From an uncultured Bacillota bacterium (GTDB lineage: Bacteria > Bacillota > Clostridia > Lachnospirales > CAG-274): DNA of 21,209 nt. The stretch is taken from assembly GCA_958426775.1 (NCBI GenBank), contig CATZZP010000026.1, forward strand, positions 1 through 21,209, written 5' to 3'. The translations under genes and the position numbers were made by a program. Numbering within the stretch: the stretch's first letter is position 1; each line of letters opens with the position of its first letter. This document shows positions 14,165 to 21,209 of the stretch, in pieces. Below the pieces are notes generated by a model, which had not been told where the DNA came from, made no database searches, and worked only from the letters and a program-made list of their open reading frames with translations.

Positions 14165-14365
14165 ATGGCTGAATTTATAACAATTATTATTTTTATAGTA
14201 ATTTATGGGATTGGAAAAGCAAGATTGGAAAATCAAGTAAATAATTATGATATGTCAAAGGTATCATGTGGTAAAATGGCTATGGATGCAGGTAAAAGTT
14301 ATACAGAGATTAAAAGAAATCTTGTAGCAGGTAAATATTATAAGGACGATCAGTGGAAATATTAA
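14165..14365 (+). CDS. Small membrane protein of unknown function, 66 residues
   Basis: I chose ATG 14165, five bases after AAGGTGG (14153-14159); an in-frame GTG at 14156 overlaps that ribosome site. The protein has one N-terminal hydrophobic helix (EFITIIIFIVIYGIG, residues ~3-17) and a charged tail containing MSKVSCGKMAMDAGKSYTEIKRNLVAGKYY. I do not recognise a family. A strong promoter, a good ribosome site and a strong terminator downstream argue that it is a real gene. Topology suggests an anchored protein with a cytosolic or extracytosolic tail of ~48 residues and a single Cys. The dyad over its -35 suggests it is repressed or otherwise controlled. Confidence 0.7.
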   Translation: MAEFITIIIFIVIYGIGKARLENQVNNYDMSKVSCGKMAMDAGKSYTEIKRNLVAGKYYKDDQWKY

Positions 14366-14407
14366 TATGAATTTAAAAGGTGAAAGCTATTAACTAAGCT
14401 ATCAGAA

Positions 14408-14452
14408 AAAATGGTTCTTTGTTCTCCCATAAGGTCGACAAAGAACCATTTT
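14408..14452. terminator. Strong bidirectional terminator
   Basis: A perfect 15-bp stem, 14408-14422 with 14438-14452 (core ATGGTTCTTTGT/ACAAAGAACCAT), with A residues on the left and T residues on the right. It ends the plus-strand miniprotein gene and the minus-strand pgk-tpiA-gpmI operon. Confidence 0.93.
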
Positions 14453-14455
14453 AAA

Positions 14456-16000
14456 TTACTTTATAAGTAAGGAATGACCTGTCATTTCCTTAGGCTGTGG
14501 TAAATCCATCATATCAAGGAGAGTTGGGGCAATATCACAAAGCTTGCCATCCTCCATAAGACCCTTAGCCTTTGGACAGTTAACAAGTACAAAGGGTACA
14601 GGGTTGGTGGTGTGTGCGGTGAATGGCTTACCTGTAGAGTAGTCTACAAGCTGGTCGCTGTTGCCGTGGTCAGCACAGATAAACATCTGACCGTCAACCT
14701 TAATAAGGGCGTCAACAACCTTGCCTACACAGTCGTCAATAGCTTCTATAGCCTTTACAGCCGCCTCAACAACACCTGTATGTCCTACCATATCAGGGTT
14801 GGCATAGTTAATAATGATAAGGTCTGCCTTTTTATTTTCAATAGCGTCAATAAGCTTTTCAGTAACGCCGTAAGCACTCATCTCAGGCTTTAAGTCATAG
14901 GTAGGAACCTCCTTAGGAGAAGGTACAAGGATACGCTCCTCGCCGGGATTAGGCTCTTCAACGCCACCGTTAAAGAAGAAGGTAACGTGAGCGTATTTTT
15001 CTGTTTCGGCAATTCTGAGCTGCTTTAAGCCAAGGCTTGAAATATATTCGCCTAAGGTGTTTTCAGGTATTGAATCAACAAAGGCTACTTCCTTGTTGCC
15101 GATTGTTTCATCATAGTCCGTAAAGCATACAAACTTAACGGGCAAAAAGCCCTTAACACGGTTGAAGCCGCTAAAGTCCTCGTCACAGAAGGCACGTGTA
15201 ATCTGTCTTGCTCTGTCGGGACGGAAGTTATAGAAAATAATAGAGTCATTTTCGTTTATAGTGCCTACAGGAGTGCCGTTTTCGGTAATTACGGTAGGTA
15301 CAACAAACTCATCGTTTACACCCTCGGCATAGCTTGCTTCCATACAAGCCTCGGCACTTACTGCTGTGTTGCCCTCGCCTGCTACCATAGCGTTGTAAGC
15401 CTTTTCAAGTCTGTCCCAGTTTTTATCTCTGTCCATTGCGTAGTAACGACCTGAGATGGTTGCAACCTTACCAACACCAATTTCCTGCATCTTAGCTTCA
15501 ATGTCCTTAAGGAAGCTTGCACCTGAGGTAGGTGGTGTATCACGGCCGTCAAGGAAGGCGTGAAGATAAACCTTATCAAGTCCCTTGTCCTTAGCAAGTT
15601 TTAAAAGTGCATAAATGTGAGTAATATGGCTGTGGACACCGCCTGTGGATAAAAGGCCGAAAAGGTGAAGTGCAGAGTTATTTGCCTTGCAGTTTTCCAC
15701 AGCATTAAGGAGTGCCTTGTTTTCATAAAAATCACCGTCCTCAATAGACTTAGTGATTTTTGTAAGGTTCTGGTACATAATTCTGCCGGCACCCATATTT
15801 AAGTGTCCTACCTCGGAGTTACCCATCTGACCGTCAGGTAAGCCTACGGCAAGACCGCTTGCATAGCCCTTTACAAAGGGATAAGTGCTGAAAATCTTGT
15901 CAAGGTTAGGTGTTTGTGCCAGCTTAATGGCATTACCTTCTGTCTTGTCATTAAGACCGAAGCCGTCTAAAATCATTAAAACAGTTAATTTCTTATCCAT
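14456..16000 (-). CDS. gpmI: 2,3-bisphosphoglycerate-independent phosphoglycerate mutase
   Basis: A 514-residue, full-length member of the alkaline phosphatase superfamily that interconverts 3- and 2-phosphoglycerate using two Mn2+ ions. Seen: LMILDGFGL with metal ligand Asp12; GNSEVGHLNMGAGR with catalytic Ser62; HAFLDGRDTPP; the metal-site motifs NYANPDMVGHTG and CADHGNSDQ; and AHTTNPVPF near the C-terminus. It is the last gene of the minus-strand operon, 15 bases after tpiA with AGGAG before its ATG. The strong terminator at 14408-14452 follows its stop directly. Confidence 0.97.
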   Translation of the reverse strand: MDKKLTVLMILDGFGLNDKTEGNAIKLAQTPNLDKIFSTYPFVKGYASGLAVGLPDGQMGNSEVGHLNMGAGRIMYQNLTKITKSIEDGDFYENKALLNAVENCKANNSALHLFGLLSTGGVHSHITHIYALLKLAKDKGLDKVYLHAFLDGRDTPPTSGASFLKDIEAKMQEIGVGKVATISGRYYAMDRDKNWDRLEKAYNAMVAGEGNTAVSAEACMEASYAEGVNDEFVVPTVITENGTPVGTINENDSIIFYNFRPDRARQITRAFCDEDFSGFNRVKGFLPVKFVCFTDYDETIGNKEVAFVDSIPENTLGEYISSLGLKQLRIAETEKYAHVTFFFNGGVEEPNPGEERILVPSPKEVPTYDLKPEMSAYGVTEKLIDAIENKKADLIIINYANPDMVGHTGVVEAAVKAIEAIDDCVGKVVDALIKVDGQMFICADHGNSDQLVDYSTGKPFTAHTTNPVPFVLVNCPKAKGLMEDGKLCDIAPTLLDMMDLPQPKEMTGHSLLIK

Positions 16001-16015
16001 TTAAAAATCTCCTAT

Positions 16016-16762
16016 TTATTTACAGCCAACAATCTTGGCAAAGTCCTCCTTTAAGCTGCTGCCGCCTACAAGACCGCCGTCAATATCCTTCATGGCAAAA
16101 AGCTCGGCACAGTTTTTACCTGTAACAGAACCGCCGTAAAGGATACGGATTGAGTTTGCGGTTTCGTGGTCGTAGATTTCTGCAAGAACCTGACGGATAG
16201 CATGGCAAACCTCCTGAGCCTGTTCAGGTGAGGCTGACATACCCGTTCCTATTGCCCATACAGGCTCATAGGCAAATATTGTCTTGCTGACATCCTCAAA
16301 GGAAACGTTCTTAAGTGCTCTTTTAATCTGAGCACGTATTTGCTCTATAATAATGTTGTTTTTTCTTGTTTCAAGGTCCTCTCCTACACAAACGATAGGG
16401 GTAAGGTCGTGATTGATAGCCTGAAAAATCTTCTGGTTTACGGTATGGTCGGTTTCGTTAAAATAGGCACGTCTTTCGGAGTGACCGATAATAACGTACT
16501 GACAGCCTATTTCTCTAAGCATAGGTGCGGAAATTTCGCCTGTATACGGACCAAAATCCTCAAAGTGAACATTTTGAGCACCTAACATAATGTATGTACC
16601 CTCAAGAGCTTCAGCTACAGGTATCAGGTCTACAAAAGGCACACAAAATACCACATCCACATCATCGGTATTAACCTTTTCTTTTAAAAGCTCCACAAGC
16701 TCTAAAGCCTCTTTGGGAGTTTTGTTCATTTTCCAGTTAGCTACAACAATTCTTTTACGCAT
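16016..16762 (-). CDS. tpiA: Triosephosphate isomerase
   Basis: A 248-residue TIM barrel interconverting dihydroxyacetone phosphate and glyceraldehyde 3-phosphate. The active site is complete: Asn9 and Lys11 in VVANWKMNK, His94 in IIGHSERR, Glu166 in AYEPVWAIGTG (whose tail is the catalytic lid), and the phosphate-binding ILYGGSV and GGLVGGSSL. The gene lies 69 bases after pgk. Its ribosome site is in AGAGGGTG, and the bases around it can be sequestered by an upstream arm (see 16766-16818). Confidence 0.97.
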   Translation of the reverse strand: MRKRIVVANWKMNKTPKEALELVELLKEKVNTDDVDVVFCVPFVDLIPVAEALEGTYIMLGAQNVHFEDFGPYTGEISAPMLREIGCQYVIIGHSERRAYFNETDHTVNQKIFQAINHDLTPIVCVGEDLETRKNNIIIEQIRAQIKRALKNVSFEDVSKTIFAYEPVWAIGTGMSASPEQAQEVCHAIRQVLAEIYDHETANSIRILYGGSVTGKNCAELFAMKDIDGGLVGGSSLKEDFAKIVGCK

Positions 16763-16765
16763 AAA

Positions 16766-16818
16766 GCCACACCCTCTCTGTTTAATAAGGGTGCGACACC
16801 TTAATGGCAGTCACACCC
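16766..16818 (-). promoter_or_regulatory. Intercistronic element with two exclusive hairpins before tpiA
   Basis: Three 9-nt segments lie between pgk and tpiA. Read on the minus strand they are GGGTGTGAC (16810-16818), GTCGCACCC (16789-16797) and GGGTGTGGC (16766-16774). The middle one can pair with either neighbour. Pairing with the last would cover the tpiA ribosome-site region; pairing with the first would free it. Confidence 0.5.
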
Positions 16819-16831
16819 TATATAAATTATA

Positions 16832-18025
16832 TTACTTATCCTGAACGGCTACTACACCGGGAAGCTCCTTACCTTCAAGGAATTCAAGAGAAGCACCGCC
16901 ACCTGTTGAAATGTGGCTCATCTTATCGCCGAAGCCCATCTGATTTACAGCTGCGGCACTGTCGCCGCCACCGATAATTGTAGTTGCATCTGTAAGGTCT
17001 GCAAGAGCCTGAGCAACTGCCTTTGTACCCTCTGCATATTCAGGTATTTCAAATACACCCATAGGACCGTTCCAAACAACAGTCTTAGCATCCTTAACAG
17101 CGTTTGCATAAAGCTCTCTTGTCTTTTCGCCGATGTCAAAGCCTTCTTCATCAGCAGGGATTTCGTGAGAGCTTACTGTGTGATGAGGCTTGCCTGAGCC
17201 AAACTCCTTAGCAACAACCGTATCAATAGGTAAAAGAAGCTTAACGCCCTTTTCTTCAGCCTTTTTAATCATCTCAAGAGCGTAGTCCATCTTGTCTGCC
17301 TCAAGAATACTCTTACCGATTTCATAGCCCTGTGCCTTAAAGAAGGTATAAGCCATACCACCGCCGATAATAAGAGTATCAACCTTATCAAGAAGGTTGT
17401 TGATAACGTTAATCTTGTCGGATACCTTTGCACCGCCTAAGATAGCAACGAAAGGACGAACAGGATTGTTTACGGCATTGCCTAAGTAGGTAATTTCCTT
17501 ATCCATAAGGTAACCTACAGCTGACTCGGCAACATACTTTGTAACACCTACAGTTGAGCAGTGAGCTCTGTGTGATGAACCGAAAGCATCGTTTACATAA
17601 ACATCAGCAAGAGAAGCAAGCTCCTGACTGAAGCTATCCTCGTTCTTAGTTTCTTCCTTACGGAAACGAGTGTTCTGAAGAAGAACAACATCGCCGTCCT
17701 TCATATCTGCAACTGCTGCCTTAGCATTGTCGCCTACAACAGTATCATCAGCTGCAAATACAACCTCCTGACCCAGCTTTTCGCTAAGACGAACAGCTAC
17801 TGGTGCAAGTGAAAATTCAGCACTTGGCTCCTTTGGCTTGCCCAGGTGTGAGCAAAGGATAACCTTGCCGCCGTCGGCAATAAGCTTCTTAATAGTAGGA
17901 AGTGCTGCTACGATACGATTTTCGTCAGTAATAACACCGTCCTGAAGAGGCACGTTAAAGTCACATCTTACAAGGACTCTTTTGCCTTTTACGTTTAAAT
18001 CGTCTACTGATTTTTTGTTAAGCAT
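16832..18025 (-). CDS. pgk: Phosphoglycerate kinase
   Basis: A 397-residue, full-length enzyme transferring phosphate from 1,3-bisphosphoglycerate to ADP. Seen: KRVLVRCDFNVPLQDG (substrate-binding, Arg20/Asp22/Asn24), the N-domain basic motif CSHLGKP, AILGGAKVSDKI and NGPMGVFEIPEY (nucleotide side), and the closing GGGDSAAAV and STGGGASLEFLEG. AAGGAG precedes ATG at 18025. It is the first gene of pgk-tpiA-gpmI; no gap or eno is adjacent, so the other glycolytic genes must be elsewhere. Confidence 0.98.
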   Translation of the reverse strand: MLNKKSVDDLNVKGKRVLVRCDFNVPLQDGVITDENRIVAALPTIKKLIADGGKVILCSHLGKPKEPSAEFSLAPVAVRLSEKLGQEVVFAADDTVVGDNAKAAVADMKDGDVVLLQNTRFRKEETKNEDSFSQELASLADVYVNDAFGSSHRAHCSTVGVTKYVAESAVGYLMDKEITYLGNAVNNPVRPFVAILGGAKVSDKINVINNLLDKVDTLIIGGGMAYTFFKAQGYEIGKSILEADKMDYALEMIKKAEEKGVKLLLPIDTVVAKEFGSGKPHHTVSSHEIPADEEGFDIGEKTRELYANAVKDAKTVVWNGPMGVFEIPEYAEGTKAVAQALADLTDATTIIGGGDSAAAVNQMGFGDKMSHISTGGGASLEFLEGKELPGVVAVQDK

Positions 18026-18045
18026 TTTAAATCTCCTTTCAATAA

Positions 18046-18066
18046 GGATAAAGCAGTGCTTTATCC
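18046..18066 (-). promoter_or_regulatory. Leader hairpin just upstream of pgk
   Basis: GGATAAAGC (18046-18054) and GCTTTATCC (18058-18066) form a perfect 9-bp stem with a 3-nt loop, immediately before the pgk ribosome site. It has no following T-run on the minus strand, so it is more likely a 5' mRNA stabiliser or translation modulator than a terminator. Confidence 0.55.
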
Positions 18067-18090
18067 GAGGGGTAAGTTATATAAAAGACC

Positions 18091-18106
18091 GACAGGCTTG
18101 CCTGTC
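18091..18106. repeat. Inverted repeat GACAGG-N4-CCTGTC in the pgk leader
   Basis: A perfect 6-bp inverted repeat around CTTG. It shares the core CAGGCTTGCCTG with the leader of the NifU-like operon (2504-2515). It could be an operator or an RNA hairpin with a tetraloop. Confidence 0.4.
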
Positions 18107-18130
18107 AGGTATTTTCTTATACACCGTTAA

Positions 18131-18139
18131 ATTATACCA
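18131..18139 (-). promoter_or_regulatory. Extended -10 promoter of the pgk operon
   Basis: On the minus strand this reads TGGTATAAT, with TATAAT at 18131-18136; there is no convincing -35. It gives a ~100-nt leader containing the two inverted repeats above. Confidence 0.65.
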
Positions 18140-18241
18140 TAAAATCGGAAAATTTACCTTATGCTATTTTAACAATTTTTAATAATAAATATTCACATTG
18201 TTTATGCAAATTAACGGGTATTTATAAAATTGTTTTGTGCA

Positions 18242-18279
18242 TAAAAAAGGCTGAAGTAAGTTCATTTACTACAGCCTTT
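18242..18279 (-). terminator. Terminator of the Na/Pi cotransporter gene
   Basis: AAGGCTG-a-AGTAA (from 18247) pairs with TTACT-a-CAGCCTT, a 12-bp stem with one internal mismatch. The A-run at 18242-18247 gives the T-tract on the minus strand. Confidence 0.9.
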
Positions 18280-18286
18280 TTTAGTA

Positions 18287-19933
18287 TTATGCCTGATTGT
18301 GTCTTATAACAACCTCAGCAACGTTAAGTGCGTGGTCTGCAACTCTTTCAAGGTTAGTAAGTACATCCAGGTACACAACACCTACCTTAGGGTTGCATTC
18401 CCTGTTTGTAAGCCTTTGTATATGCTCATTACGCATTCTTTCTTCAAGGTTGTCAACCCTTTCCTCTTCGCTTATTACCTTTTCGGCAAGCTCAATGCTC
18501 TGGTTTGAAAGGGCCTCAACGGAATTTGACACACATTTTATTGTTTCACTGAAGATTTTTTCAAGCTCGGTTTTTGCCTTGTCGGAAAAGTGCATGCTTT
18601 CACTTCTCATATACTGGGCAGACTCAACAATGTTTTCAGCATGGTCACTTATACGCTCCATATCAATTACAGTATGGAAAAGTGAGGTAATATGCTCATT
18701 CTGCTTTTCTGTAAGGTCACTGTTACAAAGCTTAACCATATAATTTGTAATGGATTTTGAAACAGTGTCTATTACCTTTTCTTTTTCAAGAACCTTATTA
18801 ATTAAAGCATTATCCTGAGTTGTAAGAGCTTTTGCAGCTGTTTCAAAGTTTTCCTTTGACATTTCGCCAAGGCGTACAATTTCCTTTACACAGTTTTCAA
18901 GGGCAATACTAGGCGTACCAAGTATACGCTCATCAAGATGAATAAGTTCGGTATCGTCCTTTGCGGTAGGTGTAAGGTTGGTAAGCTTTTCAGCTGCTTT
19001 AACAAGAAAACCGCTGAAGGGATAAAGTAAAATTGTGTTAATTATATTAACTGCAGTGTGGATAATACTTATCTCCGTACTTGTAACCATTGCCTTACCT
19101 GCGGCAGGGTTAATAAATGTAAAGAACAGTACTGCCGCAAGGCTTATTACAACTGCACCTATTACGTTAAAGAGTAAGTGAATGTAAGCTGTAGCCTTAG
19201 CATTTTTTGTTGTACCGATACTTGAGAGTATAGCAGTTGCACAGGTACCGATATTCTCACCCATTACAATATATATAGCTGCATCCCAGCGTACAAGACC
19301 TACAATAGCAAGACCCTGAAGGATTGCAACCGATGCAGAGGAGCTTTGTATAATTGCTGTAACTACTGCACCTACAAGTACACCTAAAATAGGGTTAGCA
19401 CCAAAGGTTGACATTGCTTCGGCAAAAGCGGGCAAATCCTTTAAAGGCTCAAGACCGTCGGACATCATTGTTATACCCACAAATAAAAGACCGAAGCCGG
19501 CTATTGTTTCACCTATAAGGTTTGTAGTATCCTTTTTGCTGAAAAGCTGCATAAATGCACCGATAGCGATTGCTATTGGGGCAAACATATCAGGCTTTAA
19601 AAAGCTTGCCCATTCTAATGAGGATACAATCCAGCTTGTCATTGTGGTACCGATGTTAGCACCCATAATAACGCCTACGGTCTGGGTAATATCCATAATA
19701 CCTGCATTAACAAAGCCTACAACCATAACGGTGGTGGCTGAAGAGCTTTGTATAATTGCCGTTACAACTGCACCGAGAATTACACCCATAAACTGGTTTT
19801 TGGTAAGTATTTCCAGTATGTGCTTAAGTTTGTTGCCTGCACATTTTTGCAGACCGGCCGCCATAATGTTCATACCGTAAAGGAATAAACCAAGACCGCC
19901 GACTACTGCGATAAACATAGATGCGTAGTCCAT
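18287..19933 (-). CDS. Na+/phosphate cotransporter family protein with PhoU-like C-terminal domain
   Basis: 548 residues. The membrane half (~1-320) has two inverted repeats of the Na_Pi_cotrans domain, each with the hallmark QSSSA (QSSSATT at 62-68; QSSSAS at 196-201), also visible as near-identical DNA stretches. The C-terminal ~200 residues are helical and charged, with two PhoU-like bundles (GEMSKENFETAAKAL; ERISDHAENIVESAQ; LERVADHALNVAEVV). This is the bacterial NptA/YjbB-like type, in which the PhoU part probably regulates transport. Direction (uptake or export of phosphate) cannot be read from sequence. AGGAGG precedes ATG. It is a single-gene unit with no pst/pho genes nearby. Confidence 0.93.
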   Translation of the reverse strand: MDYASMFIAVVGGLGLFLYGMNIMAAGLQKCAGNKLKHILEILTKNQFMGVILGAVVTAIIQSSSATTVMVVGFVNAGIMDITQTVGVIMGANIGTTMTSWIVSSLEWASFLKPDMFAPIAIAIGAFMQLFSKKDTTNLIGETIAGFGLLFVGITMMSDGLEPLKDLPAFAEAMSTFGANPILGVLVGAVVTAIIQSSSASVAILQGLAIVGLVRWDAAIYIVMGENIGTCATAILSSIGTTKNAKATAYIHLLFNVIGAVVISLAAVLFFTFINPAAGKAMVTSTEISIIHTAVNIINTILLYPFSGFLVKAAEKLTNLTPTAKDDTELIHLDERILGTPSIALENCVKEIVRLGEMSKENFETAAKALTTQDNALINKVLEKEKVIDTVSKSITNYMVKLCNSDLTEKQNEHITSLFHTVIDMERISDHAENIVESAQYMRSESMHFSDKAKTELEKIFSETIKCVSNSVEALSNQSIELAEKVISEEERVDNLEERMRNEHIQRLTNRECNPKVGVVYLDVLTNLERVADHALNVAEVVIRHNQA

Positions 19934-19990
19934 TTTGTTTTGTCCTCCTGATATTAAGAGATTATTAAAGTTTTTTTACATAACACTGAC

Positions 19991-20020
19991 ATTTTACCAC
20001 ATAAAATTTTACAAATTCAA
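19991..20020 (-). promoter_or_regulatory. Promoter of the Na/Pi cotransporter gene
   Basis: On the minus strand TTGAAT (20015-20020) is 18 bp from TAAAAT (19991-19996), with an upstream TG giving an extended -10. No Pho box was recognised. Confidence 0.6.
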
Positions 20021-20199
20021 GACCTAAACTTTACAAAAAATAAGTGTAAAATGCCCTAAACCTTGAAAATAGTGGAAAAATATTAAAATTAATGATGGTT
20101 TTATACGATAAGAGGCGACATTTTATCCGTTAAATTGTTTAATATATACAAAATATCCAAATGTAAAATCTAAGTAAAATCTTATAAGGGAAAGAGATT
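20021..20199. other. AT-rich divergent intergenic stretch
   Basis: No gene is supported here. It separates the divergent Na/Pi and PHP promoters. Confidence 0.6.
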
Positions 20200-20219
20200 A
20201 AGTACTATAAACGGGACTT
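20200..20219. promoter_or_regulatory. Dyad operator candidate, site 2
   Basis: AAGTAC-N8-GGACTT, one mismatch from the consensus AAGTCC-N8-GGACTT. It ends on the -35 (TTTAAA 20218-20223) of the PHP promoter, the same placement relative to -35 as site 1. Confidence 0.45.
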
Positions 20220-20246
20220 TAAATGTTCTTTTAAAAGTGTTATAAT
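20218..20246 (+). promoter_or_regulatory. Promoter of the PHP phosphatase gene
   Basis: TTTAAA (20218-20223), a 17-bp spacer, and a perfect TATAAT (20241-20246). The ~100-nt leader has CTGTTA (20264-20269)/TAACAG (20283-20288) followed by CTTTTAT, a weak terminator-like hairpin. Confidence 0.7.
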
Positions 20247-20314
20247 ACTTGCTGTAAAAAACACTGTTAAGCTTGTATAAAATAACAGCTTTTATAATAA
20301 ATTCAATATTGTAT

Positions 20315-20334
20315 AAGTCCGATAAATAGGACTT
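20315..20334. promoter_or_regulatory. Dyad operator candidate, site 3
   Basis: AAGTCC-N8-GGACTT, an exact dyad immediately before the PHP ribosome site (AAGGAG 20337-20342). In RNA it would form a 6-bp hairpin with an 8-nt loop. Confidence 0.5.
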
Positions 20335-20351
20335 TAAAAGGAGTTTTATAT

Positions 20352-21149
20352 ATGTATATTATTGATTACCATATGCACACAAATTATTCATCTGACAGTG
20401 ATGCACCTATGGAGGAAATGATTAAGTCAGCTATTAATATGGGCTGTAATGAAATTGCCGTAACCGACCATGTTGACTTTGACCCAAGGTATGATTTTAC
20501 GGATTATAATGAATATATGCCTGTGATTTTTGACCTTGCGGAAAAGTATAAGGATAGGCTTAAAATTGTTTTCGGTGTGGAAATCGGTCTTGAAAGCCTA
20601 TGGGCAGATAAAATAAATAAAATAACAGAGGACTTTCCTTTTGATTTTATTATAGGCTCATCCCATGCAGTTTGCACTAAAGATATTTACTTTGACCAAA
20701 AGGAGTTTTTCGGAGGCAAAACTAAGGAAGAGGCTTACGGAATTTATTTTGATGAAATGCTGAAAAATATTAAGGTTTGCAAGGATTTTTGTGTTTACGG
20801 ACATCTTGATTTTATTTCAAGATACGGTATGTACCGGGATAACAGCCTTAGCTATAAGGATTTTGCAGATAAGATTGACGCAGTTTTGCTTGCTCTTATT
20901 GAAAGGGGCAAGGGTATTGAAATTAACACCTCGGGCTTTCGCTACGGCATAAATACTGCCTATCCCTCAATAGATATACTTAAAAGGTATAAGGAGCTTG
21001 GCGGAGAGATAATTACAATAGGCTCTGATGCTCATTTTACAAAGCATGTTGCCGACCACAGTAAATTTGCCTACGACCTGCTTCAGGAGGCAGGCTTTAA
21101 CCATATAACCGTATTCAGAGAAAGAAAGCCTCAATTTATAAAGCTGTAA
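20352..21149 (+). CDS. PHP-domain phosphatase, histidinol-phosphatase (HisJ/HisK-type) family
   Basis: A 265-residue PHP-fold metallohydrolase. Metal-site motifs are all present: DYHMHTNYSSD near the N-terminus (His7, His9), VTDHVDF, VFGVEIGLE, GSSHAV, YGHLDFI and the C-terminal GSDAHF. Length and motif order match PHP-type histidinol-phosphate phosphatases, which remove phosphate in the eighth step of histidine synthesis. No other his gene is near, and PHP enzymes also act on other phosphoesters, so the substrate is probable rather than certain. AAGGAG precedes ATG 20352. The gene has its own promoter with dyads flanking the transcription start. Confidence 0.85.
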   Translation: MYIIDYHMHTNYSSDSDAPMEEMIKSAINMGCNEIAVTDHVDFDPRYDFTDYNEYMPVIFDLAEKYKDRLKIVFGVEIGLESLWADKINKITEDFPFDFIIGSSHAVCTKDIYFDQKEFFGGKTKEEAYGIYFDEMLKNIKVCKDFCVYGHLDFISRYGMYRDNSLSYKDFADKIDAVLLALIERGKGIEINTSGFRYGINTAYPSIDILKRYKELGGEIITIGSDAHFTKHVADHSKFAYDLLQEAGFNHITVFRERKPQFIKL

Positions 21150-21151
21150 AA

Positions 21152-21178
21152 TAAAGCTCGAACTGAAAATGTTCGAGC
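21152..21178. terminator. Hairpin after the PHP gene, best as terminator for a minus-strand gene
   Basis: AAGCTCGAAC (21152-21161) pairs perfectly with GTTCGAGCTT (21169-21178). The plus side lacks a T-run, while the minus side reads TTTATTTT, so it may mainly end a convergent gene beyond the window. Confidence 0.65.
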
Positions 21179-21209
21179 TTCAGACTGTCAAAAAACTCGT
21201 GTTGAATTG

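Noticed and set aside
18046..18066. Intrinsic terminator upstream of pgk
   Set aside because: The stem is strong but there is no T-run on the minus strand, and it sits next to the pgk ribosome site.

Overview
The window reads as a chromosomal segment from a low-GC, Gram-positive, strictly anaerobic clostridium, most likely an Oscillospiraceae/Lachnospiraceae-type gut or rumen bacterium. Evidence: strong AGGAGG ribosome sites, extended -10 promoters (TGnTATAAT), many short rho-independent terminators, a secreted pectate lyase with Ser/Thr-rich linkers, and a NifU-like/GGGtGRT gene pair that I associate with Clostridia. The exact genus cannot be read from the sequence. The first ~1.05 kb is clearly more GC-rich and uses different codons: it is the C-terminal part of a large serine recombinase and marks one end of an integrated mobile element.

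Layout. 1-1044: recombinase tail (start outside the window). 1149-2237: DUF4261-family gene interrupted by one in-frame TAA. 2329-4314: promoter, structured leader, NifU-like scaffold gene, GGGtGRT gene and terminator. 4486-6017: promoter, short terminator-containing leader (candidate guanidine-IV/mepA-type riboswitch), MATE exporter gene and a bidirectional terminator. 8683-6021 (minus): transketolase followed by an HD-domain nucleotidase. 8765-9511: CBS-CBS-ACT sensor gene. 9842-12801: 972-residue secreted PL9 pectate lyase. 12833-13131: two tandem copies of a 157-bp-period structured repeat, followed by a DUF308 membrane protein (13186-13716). 14165-14365: 66-residue membrane miniprotein. 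18136-14408 (minus): glycolytic operon pgk-tpiA-gpmI. 20020-18242 (minus): Na/Pi cotransporter with a PhoU-like tail. 20200-21149: PHP-family phosphatase.

How the genes fit together. Most are housekeeping carbon metabolism: lower glycolysis (pgk, tpiA, gpmI), the non-oxidative pentose phosphate pathway (tkt) and extracellular pectin breakdown (PL9). Around these lie sensing and transport genes (CBS-ACT, Na/Pi, MATE). No phage, CRISPR, toxin-antitoxin or tRNA gene is visible.

The parts most worth a second look are non-coding. (i) A dyad AAGTCC-N8-GGACTT occurs twice exactly and once with one mismatch. Two of the sites overlap -35 boxes, at the miniprotein gene and at the PHP phosphatase 6 kb away, which suggests a shared regulator. 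(ii) The MATE leader looks like a small transcription-terminating riboswitch. (iii) The NifU-like/GGGtGRT leader has two competing terminator-like hairpins. (iv) Two mutually exclusive 9-bp pairings between pgk and tpiA could mask the tpiA ribosome site. (v) The 157-bp tandem repeats carry base-pair-conserving or wobble changes in hairpin arms and end in an extended -10 promoter.
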